Made by a program: the position numbers and the translations under genes
Notes under the pieces: model-generated
What the model was told of the DNA's origin: nothing
Database searches by the model: none
Seen by the model: the letters and a program-made list of their open reading frames with translations, nothing else
In this document: piece after piece, positions 1 to 5,618 of the stretch
Position numbering within the stretch: the first letter of the stretch is position 1
How the letters are laid out: every line of letters begins with the position of its first letter
NCBI GenBank assembly: GCA_030640155.1
Contig: DAOWJX010000297.1
Coordinates: forward strand, 1-5,618
Length of the DNA: 5,618 nucleotides
DNA from: Candidatus Aegiribacteria sp.
GTDB lineage: Bacteria > Fermentibacterota > Fermentibacteria > Fermentibacterales > JCC-6
Direction of reading: 5' to 3'

Positions 1-1019
1 AGAGCGCACTCGAACAGAACTCTGTTTAAGGTATAATTCCCGCCCACAGAGAACGCTGTCCCCACGCGGTTCATATTCTCGCCCTCGTAGAAACCGACTC
101 CGGCGAGCAGATTAACGTCATCCCGGATAGGAGCTTCCAGGGACAGCTTGCCGTTGAAATAATTATCTTCAAAAACACTGATAACTTCGCCCTCAAAACC
201 CATTCTGATGTTGTGTATATGTTCAGCCCTCGCTCTTCCTGCGATGGAAATGCGAGACTGGTAATAATCCGATCCGGATGTATAAGATGCACCTATTCCT
301 GTATCCTCGTCACCTAATAGAATCCCGGCATGGTAACAGAAATCACTGGTTTCCCAGCTCCAATTGGATATTGAATCTACTTCGGGAGTGAAGTAATAAT
401 CATATGTGTAACTGTATTCGGCTTTGCCGAATCTCATTCCGGATGAGAGGCCTACAGTCAAATTGTTTTTCAGGCTCCATGACATACCACCCAGAGCTTC
501 CCAGAGACCACCTGAGGCTTCAAGGATTTCAATTATTGCAATACCCGGATAAGAAGGATCATCGGGCATATAGTGTGTGCCTGTATACTGGTGGTCGGAT
601 ACCTTTGCAAGACCACCGGAAAGGACAATATCCGATCCGGCACGAAATGCAATTGCCCCGGTTAGCGAGCCCAGACCCTGATCGGACCGCTGTACTACGC
701 TGGTGCTGTCAATAATTTCCTCTGTCCACGCAACTGAAGATATGGAAACTGATCCTTCAAATCGGTTAATGCCGTGAAGAGAAGCCGGATTTATAAACAG
801 GGCAGCTGGTCCATCTGAGCCAAAGACTCTGATGCCGACCAGGGCAGCCGATCTGATACTGATAACATCAATGCTGTTGCCTATATTCAGAGCATCATGA
901 TATCCATACCCCTCACTGCTTCCAGTGAAACTGAACACCATGAACAGCTGCAGTAGAATCAAGCTGATTATCGAATTGGTTCCTTTGCGAACAGATGACG
1001 GAAAAGAATTCAGTTTCAT
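1..1019 (-). CDS. Predicted outer-membrane beta-barrel protein (PorV/UPF0164-like), 3' end outside window
   Basis: An uninterrupted minus-strand frame starts at ATG 1019-1017 and runs 339 codons to the left edge with no stop, so the C-terminus is missing. The start has a good ribosome binding site, AAAGGA at 1032-1027, 7 bases upstream. Residues 1-36 look like a signal peptide: a basic n-region (R11, K12), a hydrophobic core at about 17-31, then a small-residue GSSEG stretch. The rest alternates polar and hydrophobic residues with many Gly, Ser and aromatics, as in an outer-membrane barrel. Residues 74-81 (LFINPASL) resemble the NPA-L motif near the N-terminus of PorV/FadL-like barrels. It is a clear paralogue of the barrel at 1616-2707: residues 170-234 align without gaps to residues 157-221 there, with 29 of 65 identical by hand count, including RFG and FC-HAGI. 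From that protein's 363 residues, roughly 35 may be missing here. Cargo or function is unknown. Coding status is very likely; the family call is moderate. Confidence 0.88.
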   Translation of the reverse strand, partial: MKLNSFPSSVRKGTNSIISLILLQLFMVFSFTGSSEGYGYHDALNIGNSIDVISIRSAALVGIRVFGSDGPAALFINPASLHGINRFEGSVSISSVAWTEEIIDSTSVVQRSDQGLGSLTGAIAFRAGSDIVLSGGLAKVSDHQYTGTHYMPDDPSYPGIAIIEILEASGGLWEALGGMSWSLKNNLTVGLSSGMRFGKAEYSYTYDYYFTPEVDSISNWSWETSDFCYHAGILLGDEDTGIGASYTSGSDYYQSRISIAGRARAEHIHNIRMGFEGEVISVFEDNYFNGKLSLEAPIRDDVNLLAGVGFYEGENMNRVGTAFSVGGNYTLNRVLFECA

Positions 1020-1026
1020 TGAACTG

Positions 1027-1032
1027 TCCTTT
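1027..1032 (-). promoter_or_regulatory. Ribosome binding site of the left barrel gene
   Basis: On the minus strand AAAGGA lies 7 bases before ATG 1019. This fixes the start of the gene that runs off the left edge, together with the signal peptide that follows. Confidence 0.7.
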
Positions 1033-1070
1033 CGTATTTGTGGGATATTAATTGAATTGAAATCAAATGG

Positions 1071-1099
1071 AAGATACCACCGCATAGACCTAGAATCAA
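1071..1099 (-). promoter_or_regulatory. Candidate sigma70-type promoter for the left barrel gene
   Basis: On the minus strand TTGATT (1099-1094, -35 like) is followed after 17 bases by TATCTT (1076-1071, -10 like). Each box matches 4 of 6 consensus positions. Transcription would start near 1064, giving a leader of about 45 bases before ATG 1019. The spacing is right, but the region is AT-rich, so chance matches are easy. Confidence 0.35.
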
Positions 1100-1101
1100 T
1101 G

Positions 1102-1129
1102 TTGCACCAAGTATAAGTATATATATATT
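1102..1129 (+). promoter_or_regulatory. Candidate promoter for ndk
   Basis: TTGCAC (1102-1107) and TATATT (1124-1129) are separated by 16 bases. The -10 box matches 5 of 6 positions and the -35 box 3 of 6. Transcription would begin near 1136, about 18 bases before the ndk ATG. The -10 box lies in an alternating TA run (1118-1128), so its exact position is uncertain. The whole divergent spacer (1020-1154) holds no other feature I can support. Confidence 0.35.
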
Positions 1130-1142
1130 TTCTAGATTAACT

Positions 1143-1148
1143 GAAAGG
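1143..1148 (+). promoter_or_regulatory. ndk: Ribosome binding site deciding the ndk start
   Basis: GAAAGG ends 6 bases before ATG 1155 and directly abuts ATG 1149, so 1155 is the better start. It removes two residues (Met-Phe) from the longest reading. Confidence 0.65.
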
Positions 1149-1154
1149 ATGTTT

Positions 1155-1598
1155 ATGGAACAAACTCTTGTTATTCTGAAACCGAACGCTGTACAAAGAG
1201 AACTCATTGGCGATCTGATCTCACGATTTGAACGAAGAGGTTTAAAAATCACCGCTATGAAACTCTGCAGTATCTCTACCGAAACGGCAGCTCATCATTA
1301 CAGAGAACATCTTGAAGAACCGTTCTATGAAGATCTGATTTCATTTATTACAAGTGGACCCTCGGTGATAATTGTACTGGAATCACTCGCTGCTGTAACC
1401 ATTGTCAGATCAATGGTTGGAACAACAAATCCCGCTGATGCAGCTCCTGGAACAATAAGAGGAGACTTTGCAACCTCACCGGGACATAACATGATCCATG
1501 CATCCGATTCAATTGAATCCGCAAAAAAAGAAATAGAACTGTTCTTCTCATCGGATGAGATGATGAATTACAAACTTTCTGTCAGACCCTGGTTGTAA
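1155..1598 (+). CDS. ndk: Nucleoside diphosphate kinase
   Basis: This cytoplasmic enzyme moves the gamma phosphate of ATP to other (deoxy)nucleoside diphosphates through a phospho-histidine, keeping NTP and dNTP pools balanced. The 147-residue product is normal length for the family. Using the human enzyme as a guide (offset of 3), the key residues are present: K9 in the N-terminal ILKPNAV strand, Y49, F57, R85, T91, R102, N112, catalytic H115, S117 and E126. The active-site segment reads NMIHASDS, with Ala where many members have Gly after the histidine; this is conservative and should not impair activity. I chose ATG 1155 over the in-frame ATG 1149 because GAAAGG (1143-1148) sits 6 bases before 1155 but directly abuts 1149. 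The gene stands alone on the plus strand, divergent from one barrel gene and convergent with the other. Confidence 0.96.
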   Translation: MEQTLVILKPNAVQRELIGDLISRFERRGLKITAMKLCSISTETAAHHYREHLEEPFYEDLISFITSGPSVIIVLESLAAVTIVRSMVGTTNPADAAPGTIRGDFATSPGHNMIHASDSIESAKKEIELFFSSDEMMNYKLSVRPWL

Positions 1599-1615
1599 AT
1601 TCAGAACATACAGGG

Positions 1616-2707
1616 TTAAGGATTCCAGTTAAGTCCTACAGACAGTATTGATGTAGAGAGCTTGACATCTTCTGGTTCGGTATAGCCGAACGTGATTCCA
1701 CCTCTGTCGATAGATGACCAGGAATAAGCTGAGTTCAGAGTAAGCTTGCCAAATGCTATTCCAGCTCCCAGCGCAAGCCCAATTCCCTGACGTTTGATTT
1801 CATCACCTCTGTCACTGAACGTGAAAGCTCCTCTGAATGTGAGAGAGCCGGCAGGATGAAACTGACCTATAATTCGGGCTTGCAGCGCGTTGGCATCACC
1901 CGGATCAATAATCTCAATCTCCCCGCCAAAAGCTCCCTGCCTGAACTCACCTGTATACAGTATTGCTCCTGCAGCTATTCTTCCATCGTAATGCTCACTA
2001 GGAGAAGCCCAGGAAACACCCAGACTGGCTAGACTGAGAGGGATTATTATTCCCGCATGCCAGCAGAAGGAGTTTTCATCCCAGCCCCATGATATGAGAG
2101 TGTCGTTTTCCGGATCAATTCTGTCCAGATATGTAGAATCAAAATCAACCTGACCGAAACGAAGCCCGCCGGAAAGACCAACGTTCATCCAGGCTGCGGG
2201 TCTCCATGAGAATCCGGCGGCTGCTTCATAAAGACCTCCTGTAACAGTGAGTTCAAGGGTCTCTATGACATTACCATAATTCGGACCCGGAGTTTCACCA
2301 CGTACATGGTAAATGCCTTCAAAGGAGGAATCGGTAATTCGGGCAATTCCCGCGGCAATGGCAAGTCTGGAACTTTGTTGAAACTTCATGGCAGCACTGA
2401 GATTACCTAGAGCAATCCAGTTATTTATCTTTCTTCCGGTGCTGTCTTCAACTGTTTCTACCAGTACAGCAGGACCAACAGACATTGTTAGAGAGGTTCC
2501 AGGAATCCTGTAGATTACAGCAGGATTGGTCAGAATGGAAAGAGCATCACCGAAACCTATTGCTCTTGCTCCTCCAAGACCAAGAGACACAGCGTTAAAT
2601 CCGGGAATCGGACTGCCATTCCCATGAGCATCGGCGTATCCGAATGCGAGAACAATTCCGGGAAAGAGCAACAACAGCAAACATATCATATTAGCAAATG
2701 TTTTCAT
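1616..2707 (-). CDS. Predicted outer-membrane beta-barrel protein (PorV/UPF0164-like), complete
   Basis: The product is 363 residues from ATG 2707. Residues 1-21 form a clear signal peptide: K2, a Leu-rich core at about 9-20, and a likely cleavage after VLA (residue 21). The mature part is rich in Gly, Ser and alternating hydrophobic strands, with no long helical membrane segment, as expected for an outer-membrane barrel. LTNPAVI (59-65) resembles the NPA motif of PorV/FadL-like proteins. The C-terminus ends in a strand-like segment with W361 close to the end, compatible with barrel assembly signals. The frame extends upstream to 2788, but that reading has no secretion signal at its N-terminus and would overlap the oxidoreductase stop codon. 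ATG 2707 has AAGGGA 4 bases upstream and exposes the signal peptide. It is a paralogue of the gene at 1-1019. It lies downstream of the oxidoreductase operon on the same strand, so read-through transcription is possible. The substrate or partner is unknown. Confidence 0.9.
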   Translation of the reverse strand: MKTFANMICLLLLLFPGIVLAFGYADAHGNGSPIPGFNAVSLGLGGARAIGFGDALSILTNPAVIYRIPGTSLTMSVGPAVLVETVEDSTGRKINNWIALGNLSAAMKFQQSSRLAIAAGIARITDSSFEGIYHVRGETPGPNYGNVIETLELTVTGGLYEAAAGFSWRPAAWMNVGLSGGLRFGQVDFDSTYLDRIDPENDTLISWGWDENSFCWHAGIIIPLSLASLGVSWASPSEHYDGRIAAGAILYTGEFRQGAFGGEIEIIDPGDANALQARIIGQFHPAGSLTFRGAFTFSDRGDEIKRQGIGLALGAGIAFGKLTLNSAYSWSSIDRGGITFGYTEPEDVKLSTSILSVGLNWNP

Positions 2708-2711
2708 TAAA

Positions 2712-2717
2712 TCCCTT
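2712..2717 (-). promoter_or_regulatory. Ribosome binding site of the complete barrel gene
   Basis: AAGGGA on the minus strand lies 4 bases before ATG 2707. Spacing is short but acceptable. The alternative ATG at 2728 has no comparable site, so this supports the shorter product beginning at the signal peptide. Confidence 0.55.
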
Positions 2718-2748
2718 GATTTCTGCATGAGATGGTAAGAACAGATGA

Positions 2749-2776
2749 GCTGCCGGCAGTAAAAATCGCCGGCAGC
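2749..2776 (-). terminator. Perfect 9-bp hairpin just after the oxidoreductase operon
   Basis: GCTGCCGGC (2749-2757) and GCCGGCAGC (2768-2776) are perfect inverted repeats around a 10-base loop. The stem begins 8 bases past the TGA of the beta-gamma gene (2787-2785). On the transcribed strand the run of T lies inside the loop, and no T-tract follows the stem. It is therefore not a textbook intrinsic terminator. It may instead stabilise the 3' end of the operon mRNA, act as a processing site, or only weaken read-through into the barrel gene. The structure is certain; its role is not. Confidence 0.55.
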
Positions 2777-2784
2777 ACATCCAA

Positions 2785-4227
2785 TCATACAGAGAAGTTC
2801 TCAGTAACGTAATTGTACCCTCGCAGGACTGCTTCCTCGTTCATCTTAAGGACTTTATCGGGCTTTCCAGTGAACAGCGAGGGGATGAGTGAAACGATCT
2901 CCTCCGGATCAAATAACCCCGTAATCGCTGCAAATGCGCCGACACTGACCATACTCTGTACCCTTGTATCTCCAAGTTCATCAGCAATTCCGGTAATGGG
3001 TACCTTATAGATATCAACATCATTACGGGTAGGTTCGATATCAATAAGTGTGCTGTTGTACATGAGTGCTCCACCAGGAACCATGATGTTCTCGAATTTT
3101 TCCAGACTTGGCTGATTCATGGCGATAATCATATTGGGTTCCGTGACCTCGGATGCACCGATAGTGTCTTCCTGTATCTTCACAGAACAGTTCGCGGTTC
3201 CACCTCGCATTTCCGGACCGTAAGATGGAAGCCAGCTGACATTGTAGCCATATTCCATTCCGACATTCGCAAGAACGATTCCTGTGGACATTATTCCCTG
3301 TCCTCCAAAGCCGCTAACGCGAAGGGATATTTTTTCGAGATTAGCTTCAGTGTTCTTCTGAATCGTGCTGGCTTTGAATTCGCTGTAGCCAAATATCTTC
3401 TTCACTTCCTCATGACCCATCACCGGCACCGGACGTTCTATTGTTTCTGCTTCCTCAGATATATCTCTGAGAACTCCGAGTGGAAATCTTGGGACCATAC
3501 TCTCCTTGATCCACTGCTGACTCTGTAATGAGTCCTTCTTCCAACCGCTTGGACACATGCTGAGAACTTCAACAAAGGAGAATCCCTTCTTGTTCTTCGC
3601 GTTCATGATTGCCTTGCGAACAGCAGTTCTGGTTTTTCTGATATTCGCCATATCCTGAAGAGATGTTCTTGTTACATAAACAGGAGCGGTAAATGTGTTT
3701 ATCAACTCGCACACCTGTATGGGATAACCGTCGGTCTTAACATTGCGGCCGTAGGGAGTTGTGGTAGTTTTCTGTCCTTCCAGAGTTGTGGGAGCCATTT
3801 GTCCGCCTGTCATACCGTAGATGGCATTGTTGACGAAGAAGACGGCCATGTTCTCGCCTCTGTTAGCCGCCTGATGGATATTGTTACCTCCGATGGCAGC
3901 GAGGTCGCCATCACCCTGATAACTTATGACTACCGAATCCGGATTTGCTCTTGAAACCGCTGTAGCAACTGCGGGAGCTCTTCCGTGAGCTACCTGCAGG
4001 TTGCCTGTGTGGAAGTAGTAGTATGCGAAAACACTGCAGCCGACCGGACTTATGATTATCGTTTTTTCGACCAGATCAAAATCCTCGAGAGCTTCCGCTA
4101 TCAGCTTGTGCAGTATACCGTGACCGCATCCGGGGCAGTAATGCGTCCTGTCCTTTTCCGCTCCGGGTTTGTGCTTGTATACATCGATGAATCCCTTTGG
4201 TTTTCTGAGTACTGTCTTTTTTTCCAT
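2785..4227 (-). CDS. 2-oxoacid:ferredoxin oxidoreductase, fused beta-gamma subunit
   Basis: This 480-residue protein joins two subunits that are separate in many members of the family. Residues 1 to about 255 are the beta (thiamine pyrophosphate) module: CPGCGH at 31-36, GCS at 63-65, the TPP/Mg motif GDGD at 105-108 with NN at 115-116, and VNNAIYGMTGGQ at 132-143. A linker covers about 258-298. Residues 299-478 are the gamma module, with GFGGQG at 306-311 and YGPEMRGG at 336-343, hallmarks of the POR/KOR gamma domain. With the alpha and ferredoxin subunits upstream it would cleave a 2-oxoacid with CoA to acyl-CoA and CO2 while reducing ferredoxin. I chose ATG 4227, one base after the alpha-subunit stop codon, because the product then begins just before the conserved beta region. 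The longer frame from 4290 adds 21 unrelated residues and overlaps the alpha gene by 62 bases. Upstream GGGGTG (4237-4232) is a weak ribosome site, so coupling to the alpha gene is likely. I give no symbol because kor and vor naming differ between lineages. Confidence 0.95.
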   Translation of the reverse strand: MEKKTVLRKPKGFIDVYKHKPGAEKDRTHYCPGCGHGILHKLIAEALEDFDLVEKTIIISPVGCSVFAYYYFHTGNLQVAHGRAPAVATAVSRANPDSVVISYQGDGDLAAIGGNNIHQAANRGENMAVFFVNNAIYGMTGGQMAPTTLEGQKTTTTPYGRNVKTDGYPIQVCELINTFTAPVYVTRTSLQDMANIRKTRTAVRKAIMNAKNKKGFSFVEVLSMCPSGWKKDSLQSQQWIKESMVPRFPLGVLRDISEEAETIERPVPVMGHEEVKKIFGYSEFKASTIQKNTEANLEKISLRVSGFGGQGIMSTGIVLANVGMEYGYNVSWLPSYGPEMRGGTANCSVKIQEDTIGASEVTEPNMIIAMNQPSLEKFENIMVPGGALMYNSTLIDIEPTRNDVDIYKVPITGIADELGDTRVQSMVSVGAFAAITGLFDPEEIVSLIPSLFTGKPDKVLKMNEEAVLRGYNYVTENFSV

Positions 4228-4228
4228 G

Positions 4229-5281
4229 TTACACCCCGTAAAGCTCGGAGATCTTATTAAGGATCTCCGTGGCAGAAGGAACGTTTCCACCGAGCCTGCC
4301 GTACAGGTCGGAAATCATTTTCCCTTTCAGTGCCAGATTCACGTCATCAACAAGCTGGCCAGTCGACATCTCGACTGTGAGGATACCCCTGATTCCCTTT
4401 TCCGGAAGCTTCGCGATCTCATCTACCGGGAATGGGAAAAGTGTTATGGGTCTGAGAAGTCCGAGCTTGATGCCATTTTCTCTCGCTGTGTCAACAGCTG
4501 ATCGAAGTACACGACTTGAACTGCCGTAACCTATTGTCACGATTTCAGCATCATCCATCATGTATTCCTCCACCAGAACTTCATTCTTCTGGATGGTTTC
4601 GTACTTCTTCTCGAGTTCTCTGTTCCATCTTTCAAGATCGTCATGATCAAGATAGATGGAGTTAATGAGATGTCTTGATTCAGCGGTTCCTTTTACAGCC
4701 CAGTCACTCTTATCGGGAAACTCGGAAACAGGCTCCGGAAGATCAACAGTTTCCATCATCTGTCCGATAACTCCGTCAGTAAGTACAAATGCGGGATTTC
4801 TATATTTATCCGCAAGCTCAAAAGCCAGCATCGTCAGGTCACACATTTCCTGGGCGGAGTTGGGAGCAAGAACAATACTGCGGTAATTGCCGTGTCCACC
4901 GCCTTTTACAACCTGGTTGTAGTCACTCTGCTCCGGACCGATATTCCCGAGGCCAGGTCCACCGCGCATGATGTCGACTATTACGCATGGAAGCGCTGAA
5001 CCGGCGCAGTAGGAAATACCCTCCTGCTTAAGGCTTATACCAGGACCGGAACTGCCGGTCATGACTCTTTGCCCGCAGCCTGAGGCTCCGTAAACCATAT
5101 TTATTGCAGCTACTTCACTTTCAGCCTGGAGGAAAGTCCTGCCAAACTTCGGGAACAGAGCGGACGCGGACTCCGCGATCTCGCTGGCAGGCGTTATTGG
5201 ATAACCGTAATAGGCTTCACATCCTGCAAGAATAGCACCGTAAACCGCGGCGTAGTTTCCCTTCATCAGCATGCGAGGCAT
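4229..5281 (-). CDS. vorB: 2-oxoacid:ferredoxin oxidoreductase alpha subunit, VorB type
   Basis: This 350-residue product is the alpha subunit of a thiamine-pyrophosphate 2-oxoacid:ferredoxin oxidoreductase. It opens with the LMKGN start typical of the VorB group. It carries YPITPASEI (27-35), the QAESEVAAINMVYGAS block (52-67), GISLKQEGISY (81-91), IMRGGPGLGNI (104-114) and VVKGGGHGNYR (124-134). The N-terminal pyrimidine-binding domain spans about 10-175. The C-terminal transketolase-like domain spans about 245-350, with LGLLRPITLFPFP at 273-285. Length fits this family, usually annotated as 3-methyl-2-oxobutanoate (2-ketoisovalerate) oxidoreductase. Substrate cannot be read from sequence alone: 2-oxoisovalerate, other branched-chain or aryl 2-oxoacids, or 2-oxoglutarate are all possible. 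ATG 5281 follows the ferredoxin-gene TGA with no gap and has a near-perfect ribosome site. Frame and motifs are intact. Confidence 0.95.
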   Translation of the reverse strand: MPRMLMKGNYAAVYGAILAGCEAYYGYPITPASEIAESASALFPKFGRTFLQAESEVAAINMVYGASGCGQRVMTGSSGPGISLKQEGISYCAGSALPCVIVDIMRGGPGLGNIGPEQSDYNQVVKGGGHGNYRSIVLAPNSAQEMCDLTMLAFELADKYRNPAFVLTDGVIGQMMETVDLPEPVSEFPDKSDWAVKGTAESRHLINSIYLDHDDLERWNRELEKKYETIQKNEVLVEEYMMDDAEIVTIGYGSSSRVLRSAVDTARENGIKLGLLRPITLFPFPVDEIAKLPEKGIRGILTVEMSTGQLVDDVNLALKGKMISDLYGRLGGNVPSATEILNKISELYGV

Positions 5282-5530
5282 TCAGATCACCTCCTCTGGT
5301 ACAAAATCCTTTAAATAAACGGTAACCGCGCTTGGCTCAGGGCATGTATAGAAACAGTTGCCGCACCCTACGCAACCTTCACCGATATACTCCGAGAAAT
5401 GGAAACCTTTGGAGTTCAATTTCTCTGAAATGACAAGTACATTTGTCGGACAAGCTGCAATACAAAGCTTACATCCCTTACATATGTCCGAGTCAATTAC
5501 CGGAAATGGGTATTTCCTGCTTTCACTCAA
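5282..5530 (-). CDS. Ferredoxin-type (delta) subunit of the 2-oxoacid oxidoreductase, TTG start
   Basis: This 82-residue protein carries two 4Fe-4S binding motifs. The first is C17-x2-C20-x2-C23-x3-C27-P and the second C53-x2-C56-x2-C59-x3-C63-P. All eight ligand cysteines are present, so it should hold two clusters and pass electrons from the thiamine-pyrophosphate core to free ferredoxin. Length and cysteine spacing fit the delta (KorD/VorD-like) subunits of these enzymes. The start codon is TTG at 5530-5528. No ATG lies in frame before the first cluster, and a consensus AGGAGG sits 7 bases upstream, so the TTG start is well supported. It is the first gene of the operon, and its TGA directly abuts the alpha-subunit ATG. 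As a bare protein it could also be a free ferredoxin, but the position makes a subunit much more likely. Confidence 0.93.
   Translation of the reverse strand: MSESRKYPFPVIDSDICKGCKLCIAACPTNVLVISEKLNSKGFHFSEYIGEGCVGCGNCFYTCPEPSAVTVYLKDFVPEEVI
5286..5295 (-). promoter_or_regulatory. vorB: Full-strength ribosome binding site of vorB inside the ferredoxin gene
   Basis: The minus strand reads AGGAGGTGAT, complementary to most of the 16S rRNA 3' tail. It sits inside the last codons of the ferredoxin gene, and GGAGG is 8 bases before ATG 5281. Together with the TGAATG stop/start junction it points to strong, coupled translation of the alpha subunit. It also argues for M1 over the in-frame ATGs for M4 and M6. 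Confidence 0.85.
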
Positions 5531-5537
5531 TGGTAAA

Positions 5538-5543
5538 CCTCCT
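5538..5543 (-). promoter_or_regulatory. Ribosome binding site supporting the TTG start of the ferredoxin subunit
   Basis: A consensus AGGAGG on the minus strand lies 7 bases before TTG 5530. This is the main reason to accept a TTG start. The rest of the leader (5544-5618) is cut by the window edge, and I see no convincing -35/-10 pair in it. Confidence 0.8.
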
Positions 5544-5618
5544 GGTCCTTGTAAAATGCTATACTGTTTTTGTTGGACATAGCGTGTAAAGATTGTTCAA
5601 TAATCACTTCAAGTCAAC

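Noticed and set aside
71..292. A 73-codon minus-strand frame
   Set aside because: It is in a different frame from the left barrel gene and inside it. The barrel frame aligns with its paralogue across this region, so this is a shadow.
404..715. A 103-codon plus-strand frame
   Set aside because: It lies antisense to the left barrel gene, which has a continuous frame, a signal peptide and a paralogue. The plus-strand product has no recognisable features.
1118..1128. Alternating TA run in the divergent spacer as a microsatellite or phase-variation tract
   Set aside because: It is only 11 bases long, too short to call a variable repeat. It is better explained as part of an AT-rich promoter.
1016..1252. 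A 78-codon minus-strand frame with a hydrophobic membrane-like stretch, ending in an ATGA overlap with the left barrel gene's start
   Set aside because: Its first half is antisense to the confident ndk gene, its hydrophobic part is translated AT-rich promoter DNA, and no ribosome site precedes its start or an alternative internal start. The ATGA overlap is probably chance.
2708..2788. N-terminal extension of the complete barrel protein to 2788
   Set aside because: The extra 27 residues would place the signal peptide internally, would overlap the oxidoreductase stop codon and would be encoded across the hairpin. ATG 2707 has a ribosome site directly before the signal peptide.
4228..4290. N-terminal extension of the fused beta-gamma subunit to 4290
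   Set aside because: It would overlap the end of the alpha gene by 62 bases and add 21 residues with no family similarity. ATG 4227 starts right after the alpha stop codon.

Overview
This window looks like a piece of a chromosome from a strictly anaerobic, Gram-negative-type (diderm) bacterium. The evidence is a four-part thiamine-pyrophosphate 2-oxoacid:ferredoxin oxidoreductase, an oxygen-sensitive enzyme type, next to two exported proteins that look like outer-membrane beta-barrels. Ribosome binding sites are clearly bacterial. The two barrels resemble the PorV/PorQ/UPF0164 style of protein common in Fibrobacterota-Chlorobiota-Bacteroidota and candidate relatives. That lineage guess is inference only, since no rRNA or other marker is present.

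Layout from left to right. (1) Positions 1-1019, minus strand: a predicted outer-membrane barrel gene with 339 codons visible, whose 3' end runs off the left edge. (2) Positions 1020-1154: a divergent promoter region. (3) Positions 1155-1598, plus strand: ndk, nucleoside diphosphate kinase, with all key residues. (4) Positions 1616-2707, minus strand: a second, complete barrel gene that is a paralogue of the first and converges on ndk with 17 bases between the stop codons. (5) Positions 2708-2784: a spacer holding a perfect 9-bp hairpin just past the oxidoreductase operon. (6) Positions 2785-5530, minus strand: a tightly packed three-gene operon, read from right to left as ferredoxin subunit, alpha subunit (VorB type), and a fused beta-gamma subunit. 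Gene junctions there are 0 and 1 base. (7) Positions 5531-5618: the operon leader, cut by the window edge.

The three oxidoreductase genes together encode all four functional modules of one enzyme (delta ferredoxin, alpha, beta, gamma). It would convert a branched-chain or other 2-oxoacid plus CoA to acyl-CoA, CO2 and reduced ferredoxin, or run in reverse. The barrel pair and ndk have no evident metabolic link to it. No mobile element, CRISPR array, tRNA or rRNA was seen. The window is mostly ordinary core metabolism and envelope. The best points for a second look are the barrel paralogues either side of ndk, the beta-gamma fusion, and the hairpin after the operon.
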